A program made the translations under genes and the position numbers. A stretch of DNA of 64,000 nt from Planctomycetota bacterium (GTDB lineage Bacteria > Planctomycetota > JAJSAM01 > JAJVHW01), in assembly GCA_024280885.1 (NCBI GenBank), contig JAJRPF010000005.1, positions 1 through 64,000 on the forward strand, read 5' to 3'. Shown in pieces: positions 23,190 through 32,581 of this stretch; position 1 is the first letter of the stretch; the number at the start of each line of letters is the position of its first letter. The notes beneath the pieces were generated by a model. That model ran no database searches and was not told where the DNA came from. It saw only the letters and a list, made by a program, of their open reading frames with translations.

Positions 23190-23643
23190 CTCCACGGAAC
23201 GCGCAGGAGTGGACGTCGTGGTGGTCGGCCCGCGCGGCCACGTGCGCGCGAGAGCGGATCACAGAGGCGTCGCCACGCTTTGCGGACTCGTTGCGGACGA
23301 TCTCTACACGGTTCTCGTCGGGCCGACACCGGCTGGCGAGTTCGCGGTCCGGGAGGACGTGTCCCCCGGGCCTCTCCCACTCCCCATGGTCCTGATTCCA
23401 GGAGCAGCTATCGAAGGGCGACTGGAAAGTGCCCCCGACGGGGCTCGCTTCCGAGTCAGCGCGCGTGGGCCGCACGAATTCGTGGTCCGGATGCGCGTCG
23501 CGTCGGACGGTACGTTCCGGCTGACTGGACTCGCGCCAGGGGCGTGGTCGCTTCGGGCCTGGTCGCGCCACAAGGACACGTTGCTCGTCGCGCGCGCCTC
23601 GGCGGCGGCCGGCGCCAAGGGCGTCGTGCTGCATGTGGAGTGA
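23190..23643 (+). pseudogene. 5'-truncated CnaB-type repeat protein
   Basis: After the family B element an open frame encodes about 150 residues of carboxypeptidase-regulatory-like repeats (DVVVVGPRGHVRARADHRG, ASDGTFRLTGLAPGAWSLRA) ending VVLHVE. There is no signal peptide, membrane helix or start codon with a ribosome binding site, so this is the tail of a larger protein, perhaps a fourth sigma fusion or a secreted relative, cut off by the insertion. Confidence 0.6.
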
Positions 23644-23868
23644 GAGTCCCAGTCAGCCGAATCCACACTCCAGTCTGTGAGGGCGTGCCGGGGCGCTCCC
23701 CCCGCGGCGCTGCTGTCGTGCGATCCCCTCCTGCTCCCTTAGCCGGGAGCCGAGGAGTTCATCCTGGTTTCGTGTTTCGCGCGCGGTCGGCGACTCCGCG
23801 GTTCTCGTGGTCGAGGAGGCCGGTTGAGCCGCCGCTGCAGTCGATGGGCGGGCGCAAACTCCTCGCAG

Positions 23869-24570
23869 TCACGGACGCAGCGTCTCGAGCTTGAGGACGA
23901 TGTTCGGGAACCGCCGCTGGAAGTCGTGGTAGATGCGGCAGGCCGCGATGACGGCTGGCCGATTCGCCCACCAGAGCCCCGCCGCCCACGTCACGACGAT
24001 CCCTCCGATCGCCAGTCCCGCGTACAGCATGTTCTCAAGGGCGAACGCTACGAGTAGGCCGCCTCCTCCCACCAACGCGGCAGCTGCGGCGACCGTGCAC
24101 GACATGCCGGGCGAGTTGACGCGCGCAAGTGCCTCTTCGCCGTACTCCTCTACGAATTTCTCGTTCACGTACTCGGGTGGATACGCGGTTCGCCAGAACG
24201 TCGCCCGGTAGTCTCCGGCGGGCAGCTTGACGACATCGCCGAGCGATCGCGCCGACTCATCGGGGTCGCGTGACAACGCCTCGGCGCCGCAGATCCACAG
24301 TCGCCCAGTGGGCACCGTCAGGGCCAGCATCTCGTCCGGATCTCGCAGGAACTCAAGAAGGTCGCCGCTCGGTTCCTCATCGACGAATACATGGAAGAGG
24401 TAGGCCCCATCCGCGCCCGTCCCGGTGAACCAGAGCCTGCCATGGTCCTGGGCTGCTCGGAGTACGCCCAACACGTCGCCGCGTTCCGGCGGATACTCGG
24501 CGGGCACTGCACCCGGGTCAAATGCCGCGAGCATCGCCGCATCGGTCGCTGTCTCGATCTGAAGTCTCAT
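23869..24570 (-). CDS. Hypothetical membrane protein, 233 aa
   Basis: The N-terminal soluble domain (residues 1-150) has a beta-rich core with GRLWFTGTGADGAYLFHVFV and LTVPTGRLWICGAEAL, resembling the beta fold of DUF6386-type proteins (uncertain). Two membrane helices follow at about 172-192 and 196-214 (GLAIGGIVVTWAAGLWW), then a short cytoplasmic tail ending LKLETLRP. ATG 24570 is chosen because translation further upstream looks non-coding. Divergent from the phosphatase gene with 190 bp between starts. Confidence 0.7.
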   Translation of the reverse strand: MRLQIETATDAAMLAAFDPGAVPAEYPPERGDVLGVLRAAQDHGRLWFTGTGADGAYLFHVFVDEEPSGDLLEFLRDPDEMLALTVPTGRLWICGAEALSRDPDESARSLGDVVKLPAGDYRATFWRTAYPPEYVNEKFVEEYGEEALARVNSPGMSCTVAAAAALVGGGGLLVAFALENMLYAGLAIGGIVVTWAAGLWWANRPAVIAACRIYHDFQRRFPNIVLKLETLRP

Positions 24571-24760
24571 CGGACCTCGCGCAACGGCTGCCGGGCGGCC
24601 CCATCGCGCGAGCCAGCAGGCTGCCGAGTCTGCCGTGCTCAGCGACCGCGTGCACGACAGTTTCGTTCGTCGCCCGTTCGGAGAGTCACGATCGTCCGAG
24701 AACGGTGTCACTCGCAGCGAGCAGCGCCAGGTCCTGATCCGTGCGAGTTACACTGAACTG

Positions 24761-25483
24761 GTGAAGTACGCGATCGCATTCATCTCCTTCGGCGCGCTCG
24801 CCGCGATCGGAGTGGCTACGGCCACATCGGCGTTCGGGCTGTTCCTGTGTGCGTCGTTGGCCGTTGCGTTTCTGGGTGTCGGCGCAGCGTATGCGGGCGT
24901 CGGGCCGCGGGCGTTTCTCAAGCGTGCGGACGGTCGCCTGCGTATCGCTGGCTACGCTCTGTTCTGGCCCTACTTCGTGCTCAATCACGCGTCTCTCCTC
25001 GCGTACCGGAAGTTCACGCGCGAGAGAGCGTTCGACGAGATCGTTCCCGGCGTGTTTCTCGGAGCACGGCTGTTTCCCGGCGATGAACGCGCGCTGCGTG
25101 AACTTGAGATCGTCCGTGTCCTGGACTTGACGTGTGAGTTCTCGGAGGTGGGTTTCCTGCGCCGCGCGGTGGGCTACTTGTGCATCCCGCTGCTCGACAC
25201 CATGCCTCCGTCGCAGGCCGAACTCGATCGTGGGATTGCGTGGATGGAGACAGCTGCCGCCGACTCTCCCGTCTACGTCCACTGCGCCATGGGCCACGGT
25301 CGCAGCGCGACGTTCGTCGCCGCGCTGCTGGTGGCCCGCGGGCTCGCTTGCGACGCACGAGCCGCTGAGGCGCACGTTCAGAGCATGCGCCCCCGCGCGG
25401 GCCTGAACCCCGCTCAGCGACAGGCGTTGGCCGAATACACCGAGCGCCAACCGGGCATCGCGGAGTCGCCTCCAGATTGCTGA
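24761..25483 (+). CDS. Membrane dual-specificity phosphatase
   Basis: 240 aa. Two N-terminal membrane helices (residues 4-26 and 28-48) plus a hydrophobic patch near 64-80, then a dual-specificity phosphatase domain from residue 90. The active-site loop is VHCAMGHGRSAT: H174, nucleophile C175, R181, the CX5R signature. A general acid is probably D146 in LLDTMPP. These enzymes dephosphorylate Tyr/Ser/Thr proteins or, in some bacteria, phospholipids (PGP phosphatase); membrane attachment keeps the lipid option open. The GTG start gives the two-helix N-terminus. Confidence 0.85.
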   Translation: MKYAIAFISFGALAAIGVATATSAFGLFLCASLAVAFLGVGAAYAGVGPRAFLKRADGRLRIAGYALFWPYFVLNHASLLAYRKFTRERAFDEIVPGVFLGARLFPGDERALRELEIVRVLDLTCEFSEVGFLRRAVGYLCIPLLDTMPPSQAELDRGIAWMETAAADSPVYVHCAMGHGRSATFVAALLVARGLACDARAAEAHVQSMRPRAGLNPAQRQALAEYTERQPGIAESPPDC

Positions 25484-25606
25484 CTCGATCACCGGTGTCC
25501 GGGAAGTGGTCGCGTCATCAGTAAGCATTCCGGCGATCCGGACGCAGCGTCGCGGAGGATGGATCGTGGGATGTCCGGCGCAACGGTCCGTCAGCAATCA
25601 AACCCT

Positions 25607-28201
25607 CTACGGCGCAGGGAGCGTTGTCGCGCGAGCCGTCTCGTCTTCGTTCCGGTAGGCGACGTCGACCTGCGTCGAAGCGGCCTGGAGGAGCAGCGTT
25701 TCGAGGTGGGCGACGCCGCGCACGGCGTGTCCGCCGACGGCCGTGACGTACACGCCGACTCTGAGTCCCGCCTTCGCCGCGACACCGTCCTCGTCGACGG
25801 CCAGCAGGTAGAGCGTCCCGTCCTCCGCCTCAGCCAGCGTGACGCCCCAACTCTCGAGTCGCACCGCGCGTGCGCCGGGGCGCGGGCCGACGGCGCCTTC
25901 GAACGACACGTCCTGCGGCAACTCGACCGGCATGAGCACGCGCAGGGGGCTGCCGTCGCCCACGATCCGGCTCTCGTCGACGGCAAGCAATGACGTCTCC
26001 GAGCTCATCAGCCGGAACTCGAGCGCCAATTCGCGGATGCGGTCGGACAGGCCCGTCCGCGCGTCGCCCTCCGCGCCGAGGCGCTCGCGTGACAGATTGG
26101 CGATCCGCGTGCGCGCCCAGATCGACGCCAGTCCGGCGTGCTGCGGCTCGTTCTCCGGCAGATCCACGGCCACCGGGATCACCACCTCGCGCGACCCGAT
26201 CCGTCCCCGGAACAGCAGCTCGCCGCGCGCCGGTCCCGTGAAGCGTCCGAAGACCTTGATCGGCTCGCCGGCGAAGAGGTCGGGAATGCGCCGCGGGTAG
26301 ACGTCGGTGAGCGGCAGGCCGTTCGCGTCGATCGTGACGTCTACCAGAAGGGGCGACGCGAAGCGCCGGAAGAGCCGCGCGGCCGCGGCGTCGGCGGCGC
26401 CCTGCTCACGCGGCAGCACCACCTCCGCGGCGCCGTGCCCGAGTTCCGCGATGCCTTCGATCAGCAGGCGATTGACGGACGACCCGATCCCGAATGCGAA
26501 CCAGCGTGCGTCCTGGCCCTCGTCCCGGATCAGCGCGTGGATCGGCTCCTCGTTGCCGACGAAGCCGTCGGTCAAGAACACGACGACCCGCAGGTAGCGC
26601 GGGTCACGCGGTTGGGAGAGCCACGCGCGGACGCCAGCAAGCATCTCCGTTCCGCCGGTGCCCTTCAGATCGGCGAGGTACGCCACGCCTGTCGCGACGT
26701 TCTCCGGCGACGCCTCGACGGGGGCGTCCGCCATCGATCCGGTACCCCCCGCGAACTGGATGATGTTGAACCGGTCGTATGCTCGCATCCGGCGTAGCGC
26801 CGTTGTCACGAGGTGCTTCGAGGTCTCGATCGGGATACCCCTCATCGACCCCGACGAATCGATCACGAACGTGATCTCCCGCGGCGTGACCTCCGCGTCT
26901 TCGGGGTCGATCTCCGGCACGAGGAAGGCGGAAAAGAACCCACCGTGCTCGTCGGTGCGGTGCGCCACAAAGCCAGGCTGGGCCCGGTCCGTCGCGATTG
27001 TCCAGCGCAGGACGAAGTCCTTGTTCGGGATTGCGTCGCGGACCGCCAGCGATACCGTCGCGCGCGCGGGCGTGTCGTGCTGGACGCGGATGTCGTGCGA
27101 CGGCGACATCACATTCCCGATGCGAACTCCGGCGTCGATGGACACGTCGATCCCGACATCCCGGCCAGAGCGCATACTCTCGGGAAGCACGGGTGGCGAG
27201 ATCCGGCTCGCGTCCGGGACCTGCGTCGTATCCGGCGACGTGCCCCCGCCCCCGCCGCCGACGACGGCTCCGGCGTCGGTCACGGCACGCGCCGCCGGCT
27301 GCCGTGCGCCGGGCATGTAGCGTGGTCCGACCACCATGGGGAAGACGTACTCGTACGCTCCCTCGTCGTACTCCAGTTGATGGAAGTACGTGATACGGAC
27401 ATCGACTCGGTCGCCCGGCGCGATGTTCGCGACCGACTGCGTGAAGACGTTCGTGCGCTCCTGCGACATCAGACTCGCGGTCTGTCCCCGCGAGCGTGCC
27501 GCGGCGTAGATCCGCTCGGCCTCGTCGCGCGGGCGGATCACGCCCACGATCCTGCGTCCGCCGATCTCCATCTCGAAGTCGTGCACGGCGGCCGATGTCG
27601 GCAGCGGGAAGACGTAGACCGCCTCGACCACTTCCTCGTGGGGGTTCGTGAACGTCTGCGTCAGATGCGTCGCGGCGGTCCAGCCGGCGATCTCGACGTG
27701 GACGTCGGTGCGCTCGAGCGGGAATGCGCCGATAGGTTCCCCGTCGTCGCCGCGGGCGAGGAGCCCGGCCGGTGCGGGCGACGGCGCGCGCGGAGCGCTC
27801 ATGGAACCGGCGGGGCGACGCTTCGACTGGACGCCCCGCCACGTATCCGGGAAGGTGCAGTCGCGCCCCTCGGCTGTCGGCGCTCGTGACTCACCGCTGC
27901 TGCCGTCATCCGCGTAGAACGCCTCGCCCGTGGGATCGAGATTTACCTCTTCGCCAGGGAAGTTCCGGATCGGCCGCGCGAGGTCCGAGACGTCGTAGAG
28001 CCGCACCTCCATGGCACCTGGCCTGACGCCCGGCGCCGTCGGCGGGGGCGAGCGCTCGATGACCACCAAGTGGTCGGCCTCGGCGATGCGCGCGTCGTCG
28101 GTCTCCACCGCCGTCGAAGTGCCCCCGGTCCCGCACGCTGCGAGCGACGCGATCACTGCGAGCCGAACGATCCTCTCCACATGGTCCCGACGCAATCGCA
28201 T
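25607..28201 (-). CDS. VIT-VWA-PDZ lipoprotein, 864 aa
   Basis: ATG 28201 has GGAGGG 7 bases upstream. The N-terminus ends in lipobox VIASLAAC, so it is likely a lipoprotein. A VIT domain follows (HVEIAGWTAATHLTQTFTNP, EAVYVFPLP, then the QERTNVFTQSVANI and GDRVDVRITYFHQLEY segments). A Gly-rich linker precedes a von Willebrand A domain with a complete MIDAS start DSSGS near residue 447 and FLTDG later. The last 75 residues look like a PDZ domain (YLLAVDEDGVAAKAGLRVGV). VIT-VWA proteins are inter-alpha-trypsin-inhibitor-like and usually bind partners at the envelope. The C-terminal PDZ suggests a periplasmic protein-binding or protease-linked role. Confidence 0.9.
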   Translation of the reverse strand: MRLRRDHVERIVRLAVIASLAACGTGGTSTAVETDDARIAEADHLVVIERSPPPTAPGVRPGAMEVRLYDVSDLARPIRNFPGEEVNLDPTGEAFYADDGSSGESRAPTAEGRDCTFPDTWRGVQSKRRPAGSMSAPRAPSPAPAGLLARGDDGEPIGAFPLERTDVHVEIAGWTAATHLTQTFTNPHEEVVEAVYVFPLPTSAAVHDFEMEIGGRRIVGVIRPRDEAERIYAAARSRGQTASLMSQERTNVFTQSVANIAPGDRVDVRITYFHQLEYDEGAYEYVFPMVVGPRYMPGARQPAARAVTDAGAVVGGGGGGTSPDTTQVPDASRISPPVLPESMRSGRDVGIDVSIDAGVRIGNVMSPSHDIRVQHDTPARATVSLAVRDAIPNKDFVLRWTIATDRAQPGFVAHRTDEHGGFFSAFLVPEIDPEDAEVTPREITFVIDSSGSMRGIPIETSKHLVTTALRRMRAYDRFNIIQFAGGTGSMADAPVEASPENVATGVAYLADLKGTGGTEMLAGVRAWLSQPRDPRYLRVVVFLTDGFVGNEEPIHALIRDEGQDARWFAFGIGSSVNRLLIEGIAELGHGAAEVVLPREQGAADAAAARLFRRFASPLLVDVTIDANGLPLTDVYPRRIPDLFAGEPIKVFGRFTGPARGELLFRGRIGSREVVIPVAVDLPENEPQHAGLASIWARTRIANLSRERLGAEGDARTGLSDRIRELALEFRLMSSETSLLAVDESRIVGDGSPLRVLMPVELPQDVSFEGAVGPRPGARAVRLESWGVTLAEAEDGTLYLLAVDEDGVAAKAGLRVGVYVTAVGGHAVRGVAHLETLLLQAASTQVDVAYRNEDETARATTLPAP

Positions 28202-28404
28202 GACGTACCCTCCGGCCTGATCGCGCCCTGCGCCCCACGGATTACGGATCGCCGCGGGCGGATCGACGCACACCGTGTGCGGACCGCGTCAGCGCGTCGT
28301 CACGGCCTCTCCGCGCCAGCGCGCCGCGACCACGTCGTCGCTCTGCCCTCCTCCCCGCGACACACGGTCCCACGACAGATCGCCGGGTTGACCCGCTTCA
28401 CACC

Positions 28405-28600
28405 GTGGGAATGCTGTGCCGGACTGGTTTTTCTCAACCTTCGAAGCGCGCTCGATGCGTCCGAGCGTCGCGCAGCGCCACGCTCATCCGGGCGCGTGGA
28501 GACGGACTGCCGCCGACGCGTGCCGCGTCGCGTTTCACCGACGTACAGGCGGCGGCTCTCGGCGAGGGGTGAGAAAAACGAGCCCGGCACAGTATTCCCA
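28405..28600. mobile_element. Repeat family A, complete copy (196 bp)
   Basis: Left end GTGGGAATGCTGTGCCGGAC at 28405, right end TGAGAAAAACGAGCCCGGCA then CAGTATTCCCAC to 28600. Same length and alignable interior as 18787-18982. It stops 21 bp before the start codon of the next gene, so it must contribute to that gene's promoter or leader. Confidence 0.7.
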
Positions 28601-28621
28601 CCATCGTTGTACACTTGCGCG

Positions 28622-30688
28622 ATGCGAGATACCGCGCGGACCGTGTCACGATGCGTTGTCGCCGTTGCGTTGCTTTTCGCAGCGGGCTCCGTCGGTGCCG
28701 CCGCCCACGCGCAGGATACTGCGGCAGCGGAGGTCGCGCGGACGCTGCCGTTCAAGGCGACGGAGGGCGACGGCGCGGCGCCTCGCCCCGACGACGTCAT
28801 GGAACTCGGTGTCCTCCTCTTTCGGGGTTCCTCGCCCACTCCGACGTTTCACTTCGAAGGACCCCGCGTCTACGAGATCGGAGCCGACGGCGCGCGGTCA
28901 CTTGTCGCCCTGCGCGTGCGCGACGGCAAGGTCAGCGCCGCGCTGATGCCGCCGGACGAGGCCCTGGCGCTCCCGCCCGACTTGCTCGCCGGACTTCGCG
29001 GGATCTCGTTCGATGGCTGGAGCGAGCGCTTCGCGCCGATGCTGCGTCGGATCAACCCACGGCGGTGCGTGGTGGACATCGCGGTCGGGCTCCATCGCCG
29101 TCTCCCGCCCCTCCCCGACGGCCTTCGCGCGCTGCGCGTCGAGGCCTTCCTGGACGCGCCGATCGACCTGAGCGGACTCGCGTCGCAGGGGGGCCTGCGC
29201 CTGCTGATCGTCGGCCGTGCGAACGTCACCGACTGGTCGCCGCTCTCCGGGATGCCGGGACTGCTGCATCTGGAAGCGCCCGTCACCGCGCGCGCAGCGT
29301 CGACCGTGCCCACGCTTCCCGCGCTGAGGACGTTCTCGGCTGGGCACGACGATGACGTCACGGACGTCGCGTTCCTCGCGCGTTTCCCCGCGCTCGTGGA
29401 GGCCGACCTGCGCGGGACCGGTGTGACGGATCTCTCGCCGATCGAGCGTTTGCAGCACATCCGCCGGGTTCTGGCGACGAACACCGACGTGACGACGTTG
29501 CCGTCCGGGACACTGCCGTCCCTGCGGACGCTTTCGATCCTGGGGCACGGCGTCCCGCCCGAGGCGCTCCGCGCGTTCCTCCGCGCGAACCCGCGGTGCG
29601 CCACGGAGCACTCGTGGATGGCGCTCCTCGACGCCGGAGTCGCCGGGATCGACGGGCTCCGTCTGCGCACGGGCGGCATGTGCCATCGCAGTCCGCTTGA
29701 GGAGGACACACTCTTCGAGACCCGGGCCCCCGACGAGCTGCGAGCGTTCCTCGCGACGATCGCGATCGACGAGCCCGCGAGCCGCGGCATGTGCACATGC
29801 TGTGGCGGCCCGACCATCGAGCTGCTGCGCGGCGACGAGGTCGCGACGTCGCTCTCGCTGCACCACGGGCAGACGCTCCGCTGGCGCGGCTGGCCGGCCG
29901 ACGGGCGGTTGACCCCCGATGCGGCCGACGCGCTGTGCGCGTGGATCAGCGCACACGGCAAGGCGATCGTCAGTCCGCGGCAGGCGTCGGCGCGAGCGGC
30001 AGTGGAGGCGACGGAGCGCGACGCCGCGCAAGACCGTCTGCTCGGAGCGGAGCGCGGAGCAGCCGCGCGTGCCTGCGCGGATGACGCCGCGTTCGCGACG
30101 CTCGTGTGCGCGGCCGAGCCGGACACGGGGCGGCGCATCGTCCTGCTGCTTCGCCTCGCAGATCTCGCGGGCGGCACCGCCGACACGGCGGGTGCACGCG
30201 TGGCGGGGCGGGCGCGCGCTGCGTTGCGCGGGGAGGACCCACGGAGGCTCGGCGCCGTGCTGCTCGCGACGCTCACGTCTGCGGAGTCGCCGGACGACCT
30301 CCTCCGCGCCGCGGCCAAGGCCGTCATCGGGCTCGACGACGACGACTCCCCGCTCCCTGCCGAGACGCTCACCGCGCTGCGACTGCCAGCGGCGCGTTTG
30401 TTCGTCGCTGCGGACGACGCGGACGTCCGGTCCCGTGCGCTGTGGCTACTGGAGCGTCAGGACTCGCCGGAGGCGGACGCGCTCGCGATGTCCATGCTGC
30501 CGGTGCCAGGCGAAGATGGTGTCCCTGGCACGCAGCCGACGCGCGACGAACTGGAACTGGCGCTCGAGATCGCACGCTTCTGCGCGCAAGCCGACCTGCC
30601 GCGCCTCCGGGCGCTCGTCGCGGCCTCGCGCGCTCCGGAGTCGTGGAGCTGGCAGCTCGAGCGGACGATCGAGCGCCGCGAGCGGTGA
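28622..30688 (+). CDS. Secreted LRR-like protein, 688 aa
   Basis: Signal peptide MRDTARTVSRCVVAVALLFA ending GAAAHAQ. Residues 160-310 show irregular leucine-rich repeats (LPDGLRALRVEAFLDAPIDL, GLRLLIVGRANVTDWSPLSG, LRTFSAGHDDDVTDVAFL, LRGTGVTDLSPIERLQHIRR), the 'V.D.SPL..L..L' style common in planctomycetes. A CTCCGG cluster follows near residue 392. The C-terminal third is helical and HEAT-like. Exported, probably periplasmic, with a binding role inferred. ATG 28622 lies just after a family A element. Confidence 0.82.
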   Translation: MRDTARTVSRCVVAVALLFAAGSVGAAAHAQDTAAAEVARTLPFKATEGDGAAPRPDDVMELGVLLFRGSSPTPTFHFEGPRVYEIGADGARSLVALRVRDGKVSAALMPPDEALALPPDLLAGLRGISFDGWSERFAPMLRRINPRRCVVDIAVGLHRRLPPLPDGLRALRVEAFLDAPIDLSGLASQGGLRLLIVGRANVTDWSPLSGMPGLLHLEAPVTARAASTVPTLPALRTFSAGHDDDVTDVAFLARFPALVEADLRGTGVTDLSPIERLQHIRRVLATNTDVTTLPSGTLPSLRTLSILGHGVPPEALRAFLRANPRCATEHSWMALLDAGVAGIDGLRLRTGGMCHRSPLEEDTLFETRAPDELRAFLATIAIDEPASRGMCTCCGGPTIELLRGDEVATSLSLHHGQTLRWRGWPADGRLTPDAADALCAWISAHGKAIVSPRQASARAAVEATERDAAQDRLLGAERGAAARACADDAAFATLVCAAEPDTGRRIVLLLRLADLAGGTADTAGARVAGRARAALRGEDPRRLGAVLLATLTSAESPDDLLRAAAKAVIGLDDDDSPLPAETLTALRLPAARLFVAADDADVRSRALWLLERQDSPEADALAMSMLPVPGEDGVPGTQPTRDELELALEIARFCAQADLPRLRALVAASRAPESWSWQLERTIERRER

Positions 30689-30698
30689 GCCGCGGTCT

Positions 30699-30730
30699 TG
30701 GGAATACTGTGCCGGTCTCGTTTTTCTCAC
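30699..30730 (+). repeat. Family A, solo left end
   Basis: GGGAATACTGTGCCGGTCTC then GTTTTTCTCAC, starting 11 bp after the stop of the LRR-like gene. No matching right end nearby. The remainder of the 30,689-31,071 gap is family D sequence and unassigned DNA. Confidence 0.65.
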
Positions 30731-30813
30731 CCCGCGTCGCGTAGGCGCGATACCGAGTCGGGGCGGCCCAGCTGGCTCAGTTGCGGCGCCGGGACTCCGT
30801 CGAATTCAAGACG

Positions 30814-30865
30814 CCGTCCCGCCGTCCCCGGTCGGCGGTGGAGCGACGATGTCTCTTGTCGAGGC
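30814..30865 (-). repeat. Repeat family D, copy 1
   Basis: Reverse complement begins GCCTCGACAAGAGACATCGT and matches 58300-58351 with only scattered substitutions. Weaker similarity continues left to about 30740, including CTGAGCCAG. No terminal inverted repeats seen. Confidence 0.55.
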
Positions 30866-31071
30866 CAGACGGCCCGCCGCGTGGTGGTCGTCGCGGGCGT
30901 CCCGCTGCTCCATTACACACTCGATGACCCAGTGTCGCAGGCGCACGCCATTGTCAGCTCAGCGCCCAGGGGTGAGCGACGCAGCGCGAGGTGGCGCAGG
31001 CGTTCGGTCGGCTGAGACCGAGAGTCGGCGAGTGCGAGTCCGCGTGGGTGGTTGCGAACTCGGGGAAGGCG

Positions 31072-31920
31072 TCAGACTTGCCCGCGAGCCGCCTCCAGCC
31101 TGGCGATGTACGCATTCGTCCAGGCGACGGCCGAGTTCAGGTCGCGGAGGACGTCCAGTCCTTCGGCGGCCGCGGTGTATAGGCTCTCCCACTCCGGCGC
31201 TGGCTCGACGCTCGGTGGCCACGCGTGATCGTGCCGGAACTTGAACAGGCGTTCAGCGAGCTTTCCGACCTGTGCGTCGTCGTACGGGCAGCCGGCTTCC
31301 AGAAGTTGCAAGTCCACCAGATCGTGGGCACGCTCGCTGCGTGGACCGGTGACGGCGTGGAGCTTCTGCGCGATCTGGTGGTCGTGCGCAACCACGGGCA
31401 CCGGGGCCGGCGTGGGAAGCCCCAGATTCGCGAACAGTTCGGGGATGTCGCCGGATAGCGCGACGGGCGGATCGAGCGTGTCGTCGAGTTCGTCGTGGCC
31501 GACGTCGAGTACGAGGGTGATCAGACTCTTCCCCGCGTACGAGACCTTGATGTCACGAGACTCCATGGTGTAGTTGCTCGGCACGCCGGGCGGTCGGGCC
31601 TTGGCCCGGTTGGGGCGGATCTCCCCTGCGAACCCTCCCCAGCCTGTCCTCAGTGCGATCGCGTACGTGGCAAGGAACTCGTCGAGCCCCTCGCGGCGGG
31701 CCAAGTCGAGGTCCTTACTGAAGCGGGAGTTCCGCATTCCCATGCGCAGCCGCATCGCAGTGCCGCCCTTGACTGCGGACGGCGGGAGCATCTGGGCCAC
31801 TGCAATCATCGTGACGGTACGGAGAACGATGTTGGCGCGCACCGGATCTCCACCTGCGACGTTCTCGACGCGCTTGCGCAGTGCAGCTACGTGTTTGGGA
31901 GCTTCGCGCCGCTCGCTCAC
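31072..31920 (-). CDS. abiEii: AbiEii toxin, type IV toxin-antitoxin system
   Basis: 282 aa from GTG 31920, which forms a GTGA overlap with the upstream antitoxin; an upstream start at 31947 is also possible. Nucleotidyltransferase motifs: AVKGGTAMRLRM (residues 49-60, the GG..(K/R) motif) and FSKDLDLARR (residues 67-76, metal-binding DxD equivalent). HDHQIAQKLHAVTG and ERAHDLVDLQLL match later AbiEii motifs (K.hA....R..KD..DL). AbiEii toxins transfer nucleotides (GTP for AbiEii) to targets such as tRNA and give bacteriostatic abortive phage defence. The pair is complete. Confidence 0.88.
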   Translation of the reverse strand: MSERREAPKHVAALRKRVENVAGGDPVRANIVLRTVTMIAVAQMLPPSAVKGGTAMRLRMGMRNSRFSKDLDLARREGLDEFLATYAIALRTGWGGFAGEIRPNRAKARPPGVPSNYTMESRDIKVSYAGKSLITLVLDVGHDELDDTLDPPVALSGDIPELFANLGLPTPAPVPVVAHDHQIAQKLHAVTGPRSERAHDLVDLQLLEAGCPYDDAQVGKLAERLFKFRHDHAWPPSVEPAPEWESLYTAAAEGLDVLRDLNSAVAWTNAYIARLEAARGQV

Positions 31921-32507
31921 TCGTTGCCCTTCGCGTGGGCTGGGCATGCGCCTGCGAGCGCGCTACGAGCCGTGCGAGCGTTGAGTCGGCGGCGCAACCG
32001 TGCGGCCTCATCGGCGTGGATCAGGCCGTCCCGCTTGGCCTGCGTCAAGGCGTCGAGCAGTCGCTCCTTCATGACGGTCGCGCGGGAATCCATGAGTGCT
32101 TGCGCGACGGTGGTCGCGCGAATGCCTTTGTACGTCGTGAGCAACTCGGGAGGTACGTCCCGCTGCACGATGTCAACGAAGCCGGGGCGCTTGTGTCGGG
32201 TGCGACGCGGGACGCCGACTTTGATGCGCTTCGGCTCGACCATGGCGAGGCCCAACAGCCCGAGTACGGCGTCGCCGATCAGGTAGGCGTCGGGCCCCAC
32301 GCGCACGACGGCCTCGGCGTAAGCGTCGCGCTCCGTACGTCGTGCGTCGGCGAATCGGTACACCCCTCGGCGCACGTGGCGCAGAGCGCCCCGACTGGCA
32401 AGTTTGCGCAACTCGACTGCGGGGACGCCGAGCCCGGCCGCATCTTCGGTCGTGACGTAGCCGTAGTTCTCAGCGGCCAGTTCTCGCAGCTGTTGCCTGT
32501 AGGTCAT
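31917..32507 (-). CDS. abiEi: AbiEi antitoxin, type IV toxin-antitoxin system
   Basis: 196 aa. The N-terminal winged helix (LRELAAENYGYVTTEDAAGL, LRKLASRGALRHVRRGVYRF) is characteristic of AbiEi_4-type antitoxins. The C-terminal antitoxin domain contains VGPDAYLIGDAVLGLLGLAM and TTVAQALMDSR. In studied systems AbiEi silences the toxin and represses its own promoter by binding two inverted repeats. Two matching palindromes lie just upstream here (32526-32555 and 32582-32611), fitting autoregulation. ATG 32507 has AGAAGGA about 9 bases upstream. Confidence 0.9.
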   Translation of the reverse strand: MTYRQQLRELAAENYGYVTTEDAAGLGVPAVELRKLASRGALRHVRRGVYRFADARRTERDAYAEAVVRVGPDAYLIGDAVLGLLGLAMVEPKRIKVGVPRRTRHKRPGFVDIVQRDVPPELLTTYKGIRATTVAQALMDSRATVMKERLLDALTQAKRDGLIHADEAARLRRRLNARTARSALAGACPAHAKGNE

Positions 32508-32525
32508 GGCTGGGGTTCCTTCTGG

Positions 32526-32555
32526 CAGAACAGTACCATTATCGGTACGGTTTTG
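32526..32555. promoter_or_regulatory. AbiEi operator-like palindrome 1
   Basis: Arms CAGAACAGTACC (32526-32537) and GGTACGGTTTTG (32544-32555) pair at 10 of 12 positions around a 6-bp spacer. It lies 18 bp before the abiEi start codon. Confidence 0.7.
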
Positions 32556-32581
32556 CCATGGTCTTTAGGTCGTACTCTCGT

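Noticed and set aside
28405..28600. Structured small RNA gene
   Set aside because: The long inverted ends and the identical-length copy at 18787 are better explained by a transposable MITE; transcription cannot be judged from sequence.
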